Below are positions 44,902 to 52,049 of a stretch of 64,000 nt of DNA, one piece after another. The notes beneath the pieces were generated by a model. It was not told where the DNA came from. It made no database searches and saw only the letters and a program-made list of their open reading frames with translations. The stretch's first letter is position 1. The number at the start of each line of letters is the position of its first letter. The translations under genes and the position numbers were made by a program. The stretch is taken from positions 62,001 through 126,000 of the forward strand of contig JAKVCX010000009.1 in NCBI GenBank assembly GCA_022448525.1, in the 5' to 3' direction. This DNA comes from Tenacibaculum sp. GTDB taxonomy: Bacteria > Bacteroidota > Bacteroidia > Flavobacteriales > Flavobacteriaceae.

Positions 44902-47268
44902 TTAGAACTTGAATGTAACTCCCGCCAAGAAGTTAATAGTTGCTTGTGGGTAGTATCCTGCTCCATCAACCGTAGTTGTTACACCAGGATTAGACCACGT
45001 ATCGTCATAGAAGAAATAATATCCTCTATCTACGTATTCTCTATTAAAAATATTATTTACTAAACCAGTAAATACAATTGAGTCAAATATTTTATTCGTT
45101 TCAAGTTCATAAACAATGTTTAAATCACTTGTAAAATAGCTGTCTAATTTCTCATTGTCAGAAATTCTACCACCTAAATTCCCCATAAATTGTTCCCCTA
45201 CAAATTTAGATAAGAAAGCAATTTGTAAATTGTTTGTTGGAGTGATTACTAATGAGTTTCCAACAATTACATTAGGAGAAAAAGAGATATTTGTATTTCC
45301 TAAATTTTCAACTACTCCATCAATTGGAGCATTAAAATCTCTATTCTGATTTGTACTTAACCCTAAGTTAGGTTTTATCGATACGTGTTCAGTTAAAGTT
45401 ACGTCAGCATCAATTTCTAAACCAAAACGGAAACTACTTCCACTAGTTTCTCTTAATGGTTCACCAACATTATTAATAGCTCCAGATAAAACTAATTGAT
45501 TCGTATAATCCATATAGAATAAATTAGTGTTTACTTTAATTTTATCAGAAGCTAAACGCCATCCTAATTCAAAATCATCTAATGTTTCATGTTGTGTATT
45601 TCCACCTTCAAAATCGTTTCTGTTAGGTTCTCTATTTGCTCTAGCATACGATAAATAGAAACTATTAGAATCATTTAATTGATATGTTAGCCCTGCTTTT
45701 GGGTTAAAGAAGTTGAAATCTTTATCAATATCTAAAGGAACTCTATCAGAGTTTAATCCACCAGTTCTGTAGCTTACAAATCTTCCTTGTAAATCAACAT
45801 AAGCATTCAACTTATCATTAATTCTAATATTAGTTTTAATAAAAGAACTTAAATCTTGTTTTTTCGCATCACTAAAATAATAACGATCTCTGATATTTGT
45901 ATTTGCCGCTAAATCACTTCCCCAAATTACTTCTCCGTAATGATCATTCGTATAATTACTATAAGAACCACCAGCGATTATTTCTAAACCATCTACAGTA
46001 TATGTTGCAGCAGCATTAAAAACATAGAAATGATTATCTAACCAACGACGAACAATAACATCACTACCATCAACAATTAAATTATTAAAGTCAGGAGCAG
46101 ATTCACCAGGTTTATATTGTTCAAAGTATCCTTTTCCACGTGTATAGTTTAAACCAATGTTTGTAGATAACTTATCGCTGAACTTTTCATTCCAGTGTAA
46201 TTGGTAATGATCTTGCCAATAGTTGTCAGTTTCGTTATCATAAGTGTAAGGATTTTGACGACGATTTTCTGCTAACTCTTGAGCTGTTAAACCAAACCAA
46301 GCTTGGTAAGTTTGCTCTGATCCTCCAAAAACAACTGCTTTAATTAAAGTGTTGTCATCAGAATAACTTCCTTGTAAAAAGTATGATTTTAAATCTGTAA
46401 AAGCACGATCTACATACCCATCAGAGTAAATATTAGATAAACGACCAGAGAATTCAAAATGATCATTGACTCTTCCAGTTGTGAACTTAACTGTGTGTTT
46501 GCGAGTTCCGAAAGATCCAAAAGCGTTTGAAATTTCACCACCGGCTTCTTCAGAAATAGCGTCAGTTAAAATGTTTAAACTAGCACCAAAAGCTCCAGAT
46601 CCGTTAGTCGAAGTTCCAACCCCACGTTGTAATTGTAAACTTTGAGTTGAAGAAGCAAAATCTCCTAAATTTACCCAAAATGTTCCTTGACTTTCTGGAT
46701 CATTATATGGAATTCCGTTTATAGTAACGTTGATTCTTGTTGCGTCTGAACCACGAACTCTCATATACGTATAACCAATACCAGCTCCTGCATCAGAAGA
46801 AGATATCACAGATGGTAAATAATTTAATAAAACAGGAATATCCTGACCTAAGTTACGCTTGGCAATTTCTTTTTTAGATAAGTTTGAGTGAGTTACCGGA
46901 GCGTCTGCTTTTACTCGAATAGTAGAAACTAAAACTTCATCTAATACTTCATCTTCAGAAATTAATTTGATTAGAATATCTTTCGTTCCTGAAGCAATTT
47001 CTTTCTTTATTGTTCTAAATCCTACAAAAGATACCTCTACTAAATGATTTCCTTCTGGAACTCTTAAAGTAAAGTTTCCATCGGCATCAGTAATAGATCC
47101 TTTTTTGATATCGCGAATAATTACGCTTGCACCATTTAATGGATTAGAATTACTGTCAACTACCTTACCAGAAATTGAACCTGATTGAGCTTGGACAGCT
47201 AATGAGATAGTAAATAGTAAAAGAGATACTAACATCTTCACTCTTTTACAAATGTTTAAAAACGTCAT
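44902..47268 (-). CDS. TonB-dependent receptor, probably for thiamine
   Basis: The protein is 788 residues. A signal peptide (MLVSLLLFTISLAVQAQ, after a short extension) is followed by a carboxypeptidase-regulatory-like domain at about 32-110 (GSISGKVVDSNSNPLNGASV). The plug domain lies at about 125-235 (MRVRGSDATRINVTINGIPY) and the 22-strand beta-barrel fills the rest, ending in an aromatic FKF. The leader holds a TPP riboswitch, so the receptor should be made when thiamine pyrophosphate is low. That makes it a thiamine or thiamine-precursor importer, similar to OMthi of Bacteroides. The first 11 residues could be trimmed if ATG 47235 is used. Confidence 0.9.
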   Translation of the reverse strand: MTFLNICKRVKMLVSLLLFTISLAVQAQSGSISGKVVDSNSNPLNGASVIIRDIKKGSITDADGNFTLRVPEGNHLVEVSFVGFRTIKKEIASGTKDILIKLISEDEVLDEVLVSTIRVKADAPVTHSNLSKKEIAKRNLGQDIPVLLNYLPSVISSSDAGAGIGYTYMRVRGSDATRINVTINGIPYNDPESQGTFWVNLGDFASSTQSLQLQRGVGTSTNGSGAFGASLNILTDAISEEAGGEISNAFGSFGTRKHTVKFTTGRVNDHFEFSGRLSNIYSDGYVDRAFTDLKSYFLQGSYSDDNTLIKAVVFGGSEQTYQAWFGLTAQELAENRRQNPYTYDNETDNYWQDHYQLHWNEKFSDKLSTNIGLNYTRGKGYFEQYKPGESAPDFNNLIVDGSDVIVRRWLDNHFYVFNAAATYTVDGLEIIAGGSYSNYTNDHYGEVIWGSDLAANTNIRDRYYFSDAKKQDLSSFIKTNIRINDKLNAYVDLQGRFVSYRTGGLNSDRVPLDIDKDFNFFNPKAGLTYQLNDSNSFYLSYARANREPNRNDFEGGNTQHETLDDFELGWRLASDKIKVNTNLFYMDYTNQLVLSGAINNVGEPLRETSGSSFRFGLEIDADVTLTEHVSIKPNLGLSTNQNRDFNAPIDGVVENLGNTNISFSPNVIVGNSLVITPTNNLQIAFLSKFVGEQFMGNLGGRISDNEKLDSYFTSDLNIVYELETNKIFDSIVFTGLVNNIFNREYVDRGYYFFYDDTWSNPGVTTTVDGAGYYPQATINFLAGVTFKF

Positions 47269-47402
47269 TTTAAAATAAGTGAATAAAAAGAGGTAATTAT
47301 TCGTTGTTGTTGTTTGAATAAATTATCGGTGAACTTCGCAAGAGCTAAAAAGATGTAACTTTTTATACTCATTAAAACATTTAAATAAATGCTGCTACAA
47401 AA

Positions 47403-47487
47403 GTTCCTAATCCCTAAACAGCATTACCTGTTCTAGGTTCGATGGGTATGATCTCAGCCGTTTTATTGGCACCCCTTTTTTGAGAAC
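47403..47487 (-). ncRNA. TPP (thiamine pyrophosphate) riboswitch
   Basis: Read on the minus strand, the conserved core blocks are in order: GGGGTGCC, GGCTGAGATCATACCC, GAACCTAGAACAGGTAATGC and TTTAGGGA. They are enclosed by a P1 stem formed by GTTC and GGAAC at the ends. These match the THI-box consensus. The -7 box just upstream places the transcription start right at the first base. No clear terminator or anti-terminator was identified in the 135 bp leader that follows. Confidence 0.95.
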
Positions 47488-47491
47488 GGTG

Positions 47492-47499
47492 CAAAGGTA
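47492..47499 (-). promoter_or_regulatory. -7 box upstream of the TPP riboswitch
   Basis: On the minus strand it reads TACCTTTG, an exact TAnnTTTG match directly before the riboswitch, about 225 bp ahead of the TonB receptor start. Confidence 0.6.
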
Positions 47500-47534
47500 A
47501 GGTGGAAATTTAAAATAACGACTAAGAAATTAAG

Positions 47535-47939
47535 TTAATCTACGTTTGGTTTTCGTCTTAATTGCTTTTTTAGTGAGTGGTTTTGTTTGTTTTTTGCCTT
47601 TTTGAGTAAAGAACTTCTTGTTGGCTTTGTAGCCTTCCTTTGTTTAGGTCTTATTAAACTGTTAGTTAATAGTTTAAAAAATGATTTTATAACAGTTTCT
47701 TTATTCTTATGTTGAGAGCGACTGTCTTGTGAATATAAAATGAGAATTCCTGTTTTGGAAATTTTATTATTCAACTTAATACGTGTCAAGTTTTTTTCTT
47801 CATCTGATAAACCTTCTGAATTATCTAGATCAAAATATAATTCAATTTTAGAAGCAACTTTATTTACATGTTGTCCGCCTGGGCCAGAACTTTTACTTGC
47901 TTTAAATTGTAATTCAGATAAAAGAATTTCTTTGTTCAC
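47535..47939 (-). CDS. arfB: Alternative ribosome-rescue factor / peptidyl-tRNA hydrolase ArfB
   Basis: The protein is 134 residues. The GGQ domain begins with LQFKASKSSGPGGQHVNKV, with the catalytic GPGGQ at about 18-22. The C-terminal tail is very Lys/Arg-rich (KLLTNSLIRPKQRKATKPTR and onward), which inserts into the mRNA channel of stalled ribosomes. It releases peptides from non-stop complexes. It starts three bases after the kinase-like gene. Confidence 0.93.
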   Translation of the reverse strand: MNKEILLSELQFKASKSSGPGGQHVNKVASKIELYFDLDNSEGLSDEEKNLTRIKLNNKISKTGILILYSQDSRSQHKNKETVIKSFFKLLTNSLIRPKQRKATKPTRSSLLKKAKNKQNHSLKKQLRRKPNVD

Positions 47940-47942
47940 AGA

Positions 47943-48596
47943 TTAATGCATTAAAGTATTTGGATCTATATTTTGATGTAGGAAATGTAAATCTAAATCG
48001 ATTAATGAATCTGAATAAGAATACAAATTATCTTTTTTAGCAATTAAATCATCAATAATTTGAGTTGCTTTTTTTAATCTGGTTTCTTTATCTCCTTTTA
48101 AAAGAACATAAGGGCGATTGTATTTTTCTAGAGCATTTTTAAACGCGTTAAACATTTCTTCTCGTTGTTCAGGTCGATCGCGTAAATCATCTTCTTCCCA
48201 TGGTGTATCTATATAGGTCAGGAAGTAAATGTCGTAGGTGTTTTTAGTAGCAAATTCATTCAATAAAGGATCAACAAATCCGCCATAATATTCTTCTGAA
48301 TACACTTTGGTTTCTAGTAAATCTGTATCACAAATTAATAATTTGTCCGCCTTTTTTGCTAGAGAGTTTTCTAAATCCATTTGACCAACAGCTATTGGAA
48401 TTAAATCACTTTCTTCACAAGTTTTACGTTCATTATTCCATTTATCTTGTAAATATTCCCTCGCGTATTCTGGCGCCCAAACTGTATTGTAATGCCGGGC
48501 AAGTTGACGAGAAAGTGTTGTTTTACCAGTACTTTCTGGACCAAACAGAACTACTTTAACTAAATTAATTTCGGATTGTCTAAGCTTTTCTTCCAT
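47943..48596 (-). CDS. NadR-like AAA ATPase / nucleoside kinase
   Basis: The protein is 217 residues. A P-loop (VVLFGPESTGKTTLSRQLA, core G19 to T27) opens it, followed by APEYAREYL and the kinase-like segments LICDTDLLETKVYSEEYYGG and YFLTYIDTPWEEDDLRDRPE. This is the NadR/Ttd14 nucleoside-kinase fold. NadR domains phosphorylate nicotinamide riboside. Here the gene overlaps a PnuC-family transporter by 37 bp and follows a thiamine-binding protein, next to a TPP-controlled receptor. A thiamine-related kinase is therefore possible, as well as nicotinamide riboside kinase. No adenylyltransferase domain is present. Confidence 0.82.
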   Translation of the reverse strand: MEEKLRQSEINLVKVVLFGPESTGKTTLSRQLARHYNTVWAPEYAREYLQDKWNNERKTCEESDLIPIAVGQMDLENSLAKKADKLLICDTDLLETKVYSEEYYGGFVDPLLNEFATKNTYDIYFLTYIDTPWEEDDLRDRPEQREEMFNAFKNALEKYNRPYVLLKGDKETRLKKATQIIDDLIAKKDNLYSYSDSLIDLDLHFLHQNIDPNTLMH

Positions 48597-49189
48597 GCTA
48601 AATATCCTAGTATTGCTATAAATGTAAATATTAAATATTGAAAACTTGTAAATACAAACCCTTTGTATAAATATAAAGGAACAGAAATAAGATCACCTAT
48701 AATCCAGTAAATCCAGTTTTCTATTTTTCTTCGTGCCATTAACCACATTCCAACGAAGAAAACTGCGGTGGTAACTGTATCTACATAAGCTGTCCAATTA
48801 TTCCATTTGTCGAATGTTGCATAAACAACATACACAAAAATCAATGTAGCAAAGAAAATAATAACACTAATTTTCTTTTCTTTTATAGTGGTTCTTGAAA
48901 TTGGGTGCGCTACATGTCCATCTTTAGTTTGTGTCCAAATATACCAACCGTATACACTCATGATGAAGTAATAACCATTAATCATCATATCACCAAGTAA
49001 TCCCCATTTCAAAAGAAGATAAACGAAAATAGCCGTGCTTATCATTCCAGTGGGGAAAACCCAAATCTTATTTTGTTTAGAATACCAAACTGAAAGAAAA
49101 CCAAAAACTACAGCCACGATTTCTAACGTAACATCAAGAGTACTTGATCCTTCGTATTGACTGAATAAAAAATCAAAAATTTGGTTCAT
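48560..49189 (-). CDS. PnuC/PnuT-family vitamin transporter
   Basis: The protein is 209 residues with about seven helices. The PnuC family pattern is visible: FPTGMISTAIFVYLLLKWGL, GYYFIMSVYGWYIWTQ and WIYWIIGDLISVPLYLYKG. PnuC members carry nicotinamide riboside and PnuT members carry thiamine. Sequence alone does not separate them for me. The flanking thiamine-binding protein and the TPP riboswitch favour thiamine. It overlaps the upstream gene by 17 bp and the downstream kinase gene by 37 bp. Confidence 0.87.
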   Translation of the reverse strand: MNQIFDFLFSQYEGSSTLDVTLEIVAVVFGFLSVWYSKQNKIWVFPTGMISTAIFVYLLLKWGLLGDMMINGYYFIMSVYGWYIWTQTKDGHVAHPISRTTIKEKKISVIIFFATLIFVYVVYATFDKWNNWTAYVDTVTTAVFFVGMWLMARRKIENWIYWIIGDLISVPLYLYKGFVFTSFQYLIFTFIAILGYLAWKKSLDNPKLI

Positions 49190-49433
49190 AATTGCTTCTA
49201 TCAGTTTTTACAATTTTCATTTGAAGTAATCCATTGTCAATTGCTTCAAAAGCTTCTTTAACTTCTGAAGTTAATAATTGCATTACTGTATCGTAATCTC
49301 CATAAACTTGAGTACTCAAAGGATTCTCAAGAATAGTTAAACCAGAAGCTCTAAGTTTCTTGATGAAATTAATAATAGGTTCTTCAAAATTATCTTGAAG
49401 CGGAGTAAGTGTTAACTCTACTGATATTTTCAT
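49173..49433 (-). CDS. Thiamine-binding protein (MTH1187/YkoF-like, DUF77)
   Basis: The protein is 86 residues. The short ferredoxin-like fold reads ISVELTLTPLQDNFEEPIIN, ASGLTILENPLSTQVYGDYD and AFEAIDNGLLQMKIVKTDR, as in the Thiamine_BP (DUF77) family. Family members bind thiamine in the cytoplasm. It is the first gene of the leftward operon with the PnuC-family gene, the NadR-like gene and arfB. Confidence 0.82.
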   Translation of the reverse strand: MKISVELTLTPLQDNFEEPIINFIKKLRASGLTILENPLSTQVYGDYDTVMQLLTSEVKEAFEAIDNGLLQMKIVKTDRSNYEPNF

Positions 49434-49449
49434 TGAATAGTATTTACTG

Positions 49450-49457
49450 CAAAAATA
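49450..49457 (-). promoter_or_regulatory. -7 box of the thiamine-binding protein operon
   Basis: On the minus strand it reads TATTTTTG, an exact TAnnTTTG match 17 bp ahead of the ATG. It lies just past the end of the preceding gene, so the operon can be read separately from the upstream PPTase gene. No riboswitch fits in this short space. Confidence 0.5.
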
Positions 49458-49461
49458 AGGA

Positions 49462-50001
49462 CTATTTTGAAAATGCTTTTTTGAAAAAAGATTCTAAAGT
49501 ATAATACAAAGCAATCGTTAGAATAAAGAATAAGAATCTAATCCCTAAATAGCCTAAAACAGTTAAACTAGAGATATTCATTGATAACCATGTTTTAGGG
49601 ATTGAGCCTTTACTTATAATTATCGCTAATAAATCAAATGTTTCATATGAAATATAAAAAAGGAGACTTAAGATAATTCTATATAGTAATTTTTCTTTTA
49701 CGTATCTAGTTTTGAATAACCAAATTAACGTCACATAAATAAAATGAATAAAAAGAACACTTAGTGCAAAATATGTGGTTTTGGTAATAAAAATTATTAG
49801 CAGAGAGAATATAACCCATATTACACCGATTTTAGGGATAGATTTCAAAATTTTTTCATCTATCAGTTTGAGCTTCCTCTTATTTGTAGATATTTTTTCG
49901 CAACAATAATAGATTATAGCATAAATCCAGAAAGTTCCAAAAAAGAAAATTCTAAAAGTGTAAAGTATAAAATAAATTAAATCATCAAAAAGCATACACA
50001 C
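49462..50001 (-). CDS. Polytopic membrane protein of unknown function
   Basis: The protein is 179 residues with about five membrane helices and basic loops between them. It ends in a basic tail (ESFFKKAFSK). I do not recognise the family. Its start lies within the 3' end of the phosphopantetheinyl transferase gene (17 bp overlap), so the two are co-transcribed. Confidence 0.6.
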   Translation of the reverse strand: MCMLFDDLIYFILYTFRIFFFGTFWIYAIIYYCCEKISTNKRKLKLIDEKILKSIPKIGVIWVIFSLLIIFITKTTYFALSVLFIHFIYVTLIWLFKTRYVKEKLLYRIILSLLFYISYETFDLLAIIISKGSIPKTWLSMNISSLTVLGYLGIRFLFFILTIALYYTLESFFKKAFSK

Positions 50002-50611
50002 ATGTGAAATCCTCTATTTCCTCAAAATGGATATCATATTCAGAAGTAACACCTTCATATAATATTTTTCCTGTAGTTGAACTGGTGTCAAAAGAGAAAT
50101 CTTCGATATACATGTGATTTAAGAAAAGTAATTTTTTCTTTCCATAGATTTTATACAAACTTTCTTTTGCTCCCCAAACGATAGTCAATTTACTAACTAA
50201 AGCATCATGATTTGCAATGGATTTGTACTCTTCAATTGGAGTAAATTTATGTGCAATTTTTACAATCTTATCTCGCCTTTTTTCAATGTCAATTCCAACT
50301 TTATTTTCCTTAGAAATAATTAAAGCAGAAAATATAAAAGAATGTGTAATAGAAATTTGAGTTCCGTCTTTTAAATGTGGTTTTCCATATTCATCATAAA
50401 ACAAATCACTATCCGAATAACCAACTTCTTTCAATAAATGACGAACACTTAAAAAGCCTCTTTGATGAATTTCTGATTTCATTTGAGACACACGATCAGT
50501 ACTTTGCGAAGTCAACTCAATTCCTTCAGAAAGTGTATCGAAAGACTCTTCAATCTTCCAAATCAAAACTTTAGAGTGTTTGTTAATATTGATTGTTTTA
50601 TATAGAGGCAT
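49985..50611 (-). CDS. 4'-phosphopantetheinyl transferase superfamily protein
   Basis: The protein is 208 residues. The signature VGIDIEKRRDKIVKIAHKF supplies the Asp/Glu magnesium site, and WGAKESLYKIYGKK follows about 45 residues later. These are the two Sfp/AcpS motifs. It transfers phosphopantetheine from CoA to a carrier protein. It is divergent from ahcY and precedes the five-helix membrane protein. Confidence 0.87.
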   Translation of the reverse strand: MPLYKTININKHSKVLIWKIEESFDTLSEGIELTSQSTDRVSQMKSEIHQRGFLSVRHLLKEVGYSDSDLFYDEYGKPHLKDGTQISITHSFIFSALIISKENKVGIDIEKRRDKIVKIAHKFTPIEEYKSIANHDALVSKLTIVWGAKESLYKIYGKKKLLFLNHMYIEDFSFDTSSTTGKILYEGVTSEYDIHFEEIEDFTCVYAF

Positions 50612-50630
50612 GATTTAGAAAGTTATTTTG

Positions 50631-50638
50631 TAATTTTG
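50631..50638 (+). promoter_or_regulatory. -7 box of ahcY
   Basis: TAATTTTG matches TAnnTTTG exactly, 36 bp before the ahcY ATG at 50674. Confidence 0.6.
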
Positions 50639-50673
50639 CGACTCAAAACAGAATATAATAAATATACAAAAAT

Positions 50674-51990
50674 ATGAGCACAAAAACCGCTGCGTATGTT
50701 CCTTACAAAGTTAAAGATATTTCTTTAGCAGATTGGGGAAGAAAAGAAATTGAATTGGCAGAAGCTGAAATGCCAGGTTTAATGAGTTTACGTGAAGAGT
50801 ATAAAGATGAGCAACCTTTAAAAGGTGCTAGAATTGCAGGATGTTTACACATGACCATTCAAACTGCGGTTTTAATCGAAACTTTACAAGCTTTAGGTGC
50901 GGAAGTTACTTGGAGTTCTTGTAATATTTTCTCTACTCAAGATCAAGCTGCTGCTGCTATTGCTGCTGCTGGTACTCCAGTATATGCTTGGAAAGGAATG
51001 AACGAAGAAGAATTTGACTGGTGTATCGAGCAAACGTTATTCTTCGGAGAAGATAAAAAGCCATTAAACATGATTTTAGATGATGGTGGTGATTTAACAA
51101 ACATGGTATTAGATAAATATCCTGAGTTAGCTGAAGGAATCAACGGATTATCTGAAGAAACTACAACAGGAGTTCACCGTTTATACGAAAGAGTAAAGAA
51201 CGGAACATTACCAATGCCAGCAATCAACGTAAATGATTCTGTAACTAAGTCTAAGTTCGATAACAAATACGGATGTAAAGAATCTGCAGTTGATGCAATT
51301 CGTCGCGCTACTGATGTTATGTTAGCTGGAAAAAGAGTTGTTGTTTGTGGATATGGAGATGTTGGTAAAGGAACAGCTGCTTCTTTCCGTGGAGCTGGAT
51401 CTATTGTAACTGTAACTGAAATTGATCCAATTTGTGCTTTACAAGCTGCAATGGACGGATTTGAAGTTAAGAAATTAGAAACTGTTGTTGGTAATGCAGA
51501 TATCGTTATTACAACTACAGGAAACAAAGATATCGTTCGTGGTGAGCATTTCGAAGCTTTAAAAGATAAAGCGATTGTTTGTAACATCGGACACTTCGAT
51601 AATGAAATCGATATGGCTTGGTTAAATGAGAAGTATGGAGATTCTAAAGTTGAAATTAAGCCTCAAGTTGATAAGTATAACGTAAACGGAAATGACGTTA
51701 TCATTTTAGCTGAAGGTCGTTTAGTAAACTTAGGATGTGCAACTGGTCACCCAAGTTTTGTAATGTCTAATTCATTCACAAACCAAACATTAGCACAAAT
51801 CGAATTATGGAATAACGCTGATGCTTATAAGAATGATGTTTACATGTTACCAAAACACTTAGATGAGAAAGTAGCAAAATTACACTTAGCTAAAATCGGA
51901 GTTGAGTTAACTGAGTTACGTACAGATCAAGCTGAGTATATTGGTGTAACTGTTGAAGGTCCATACAAACCAGAACACTACAGATACTAA
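50674..51990 (+). CDS. ahcY: Adenosylhomocysteinase
   Basis: The protein is 438 residues, the normal length for a bacterial enzyme. Conserved segments include [37 protein letters not shown], the NAD-binding [15 protein letters not shown] (about 225-240) and the C-terminal KPEHYRY. It splits S-adenosylhomocysteine into adenosine and homocysteine, part of the methyl cycle. It is a single gene with its own promoter and terminator. Confidence 0.98.
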   Translation: MSTKTAAYVPYKVKDISLADWGRKEIELAEAEMPGLMSLREEYKDEQPLKGARIAGCLHMTIQTAVLIETLQALGAEVTWSSCNIFSTQDQAAAAIAAAGTPVYAWKGMNEEEFDWCIEQTLFFGEDKKPLNMILDDGGDLTNMVLDKYPELAEGINGLSEETTTGVHRLYERVKNGTLPMPAINVNDSVTKSKFDNKYGCKESAVDAIRRATDVMLAGKRVVVCGYGDVGKGTAASFRGAGSIVTVTEIDPICALQAAMDGFEVKKLETVVGNADIVITTTGNKDIVRGEHFEALKDKAIVCNIGHFDNEIDMAWLNEKYGDSKVEIKPQVDKYNVNGNDVIILAEGRLVNLGCATGHPSFVMSNSFTNQTLAQIELWNNADAYKNDVYMLPKHLDEKVAKLHLAKIGVELTELRTDQAEYIGVTVEGPYKPEHYRY

Positions 51991-52015
51991 GATTTAAATC
52001 TTATTAAAATATAAA

Positions 52016-52049
52016 TTAAGACTCGCTTTTAGCGAGTCTTTTTTATTTT
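52016..52049 (+). terminator. Terminator after ahcY
   Basis: AAGACTCGCT (52018-52027) pairs with AGCGAGTCTT (52031-52040) around TTT, followed by a T-run. The convergent gene ends inside the T-run. Confidence 0.9.

Noticed and set aside
47269..47402. AT-rich hairpin in the TonB receptor leader as a riboswitch terminator
   Set aside because: AAAAAG/CTTTTT is short and AT-only, too weak to claim an expression platform.
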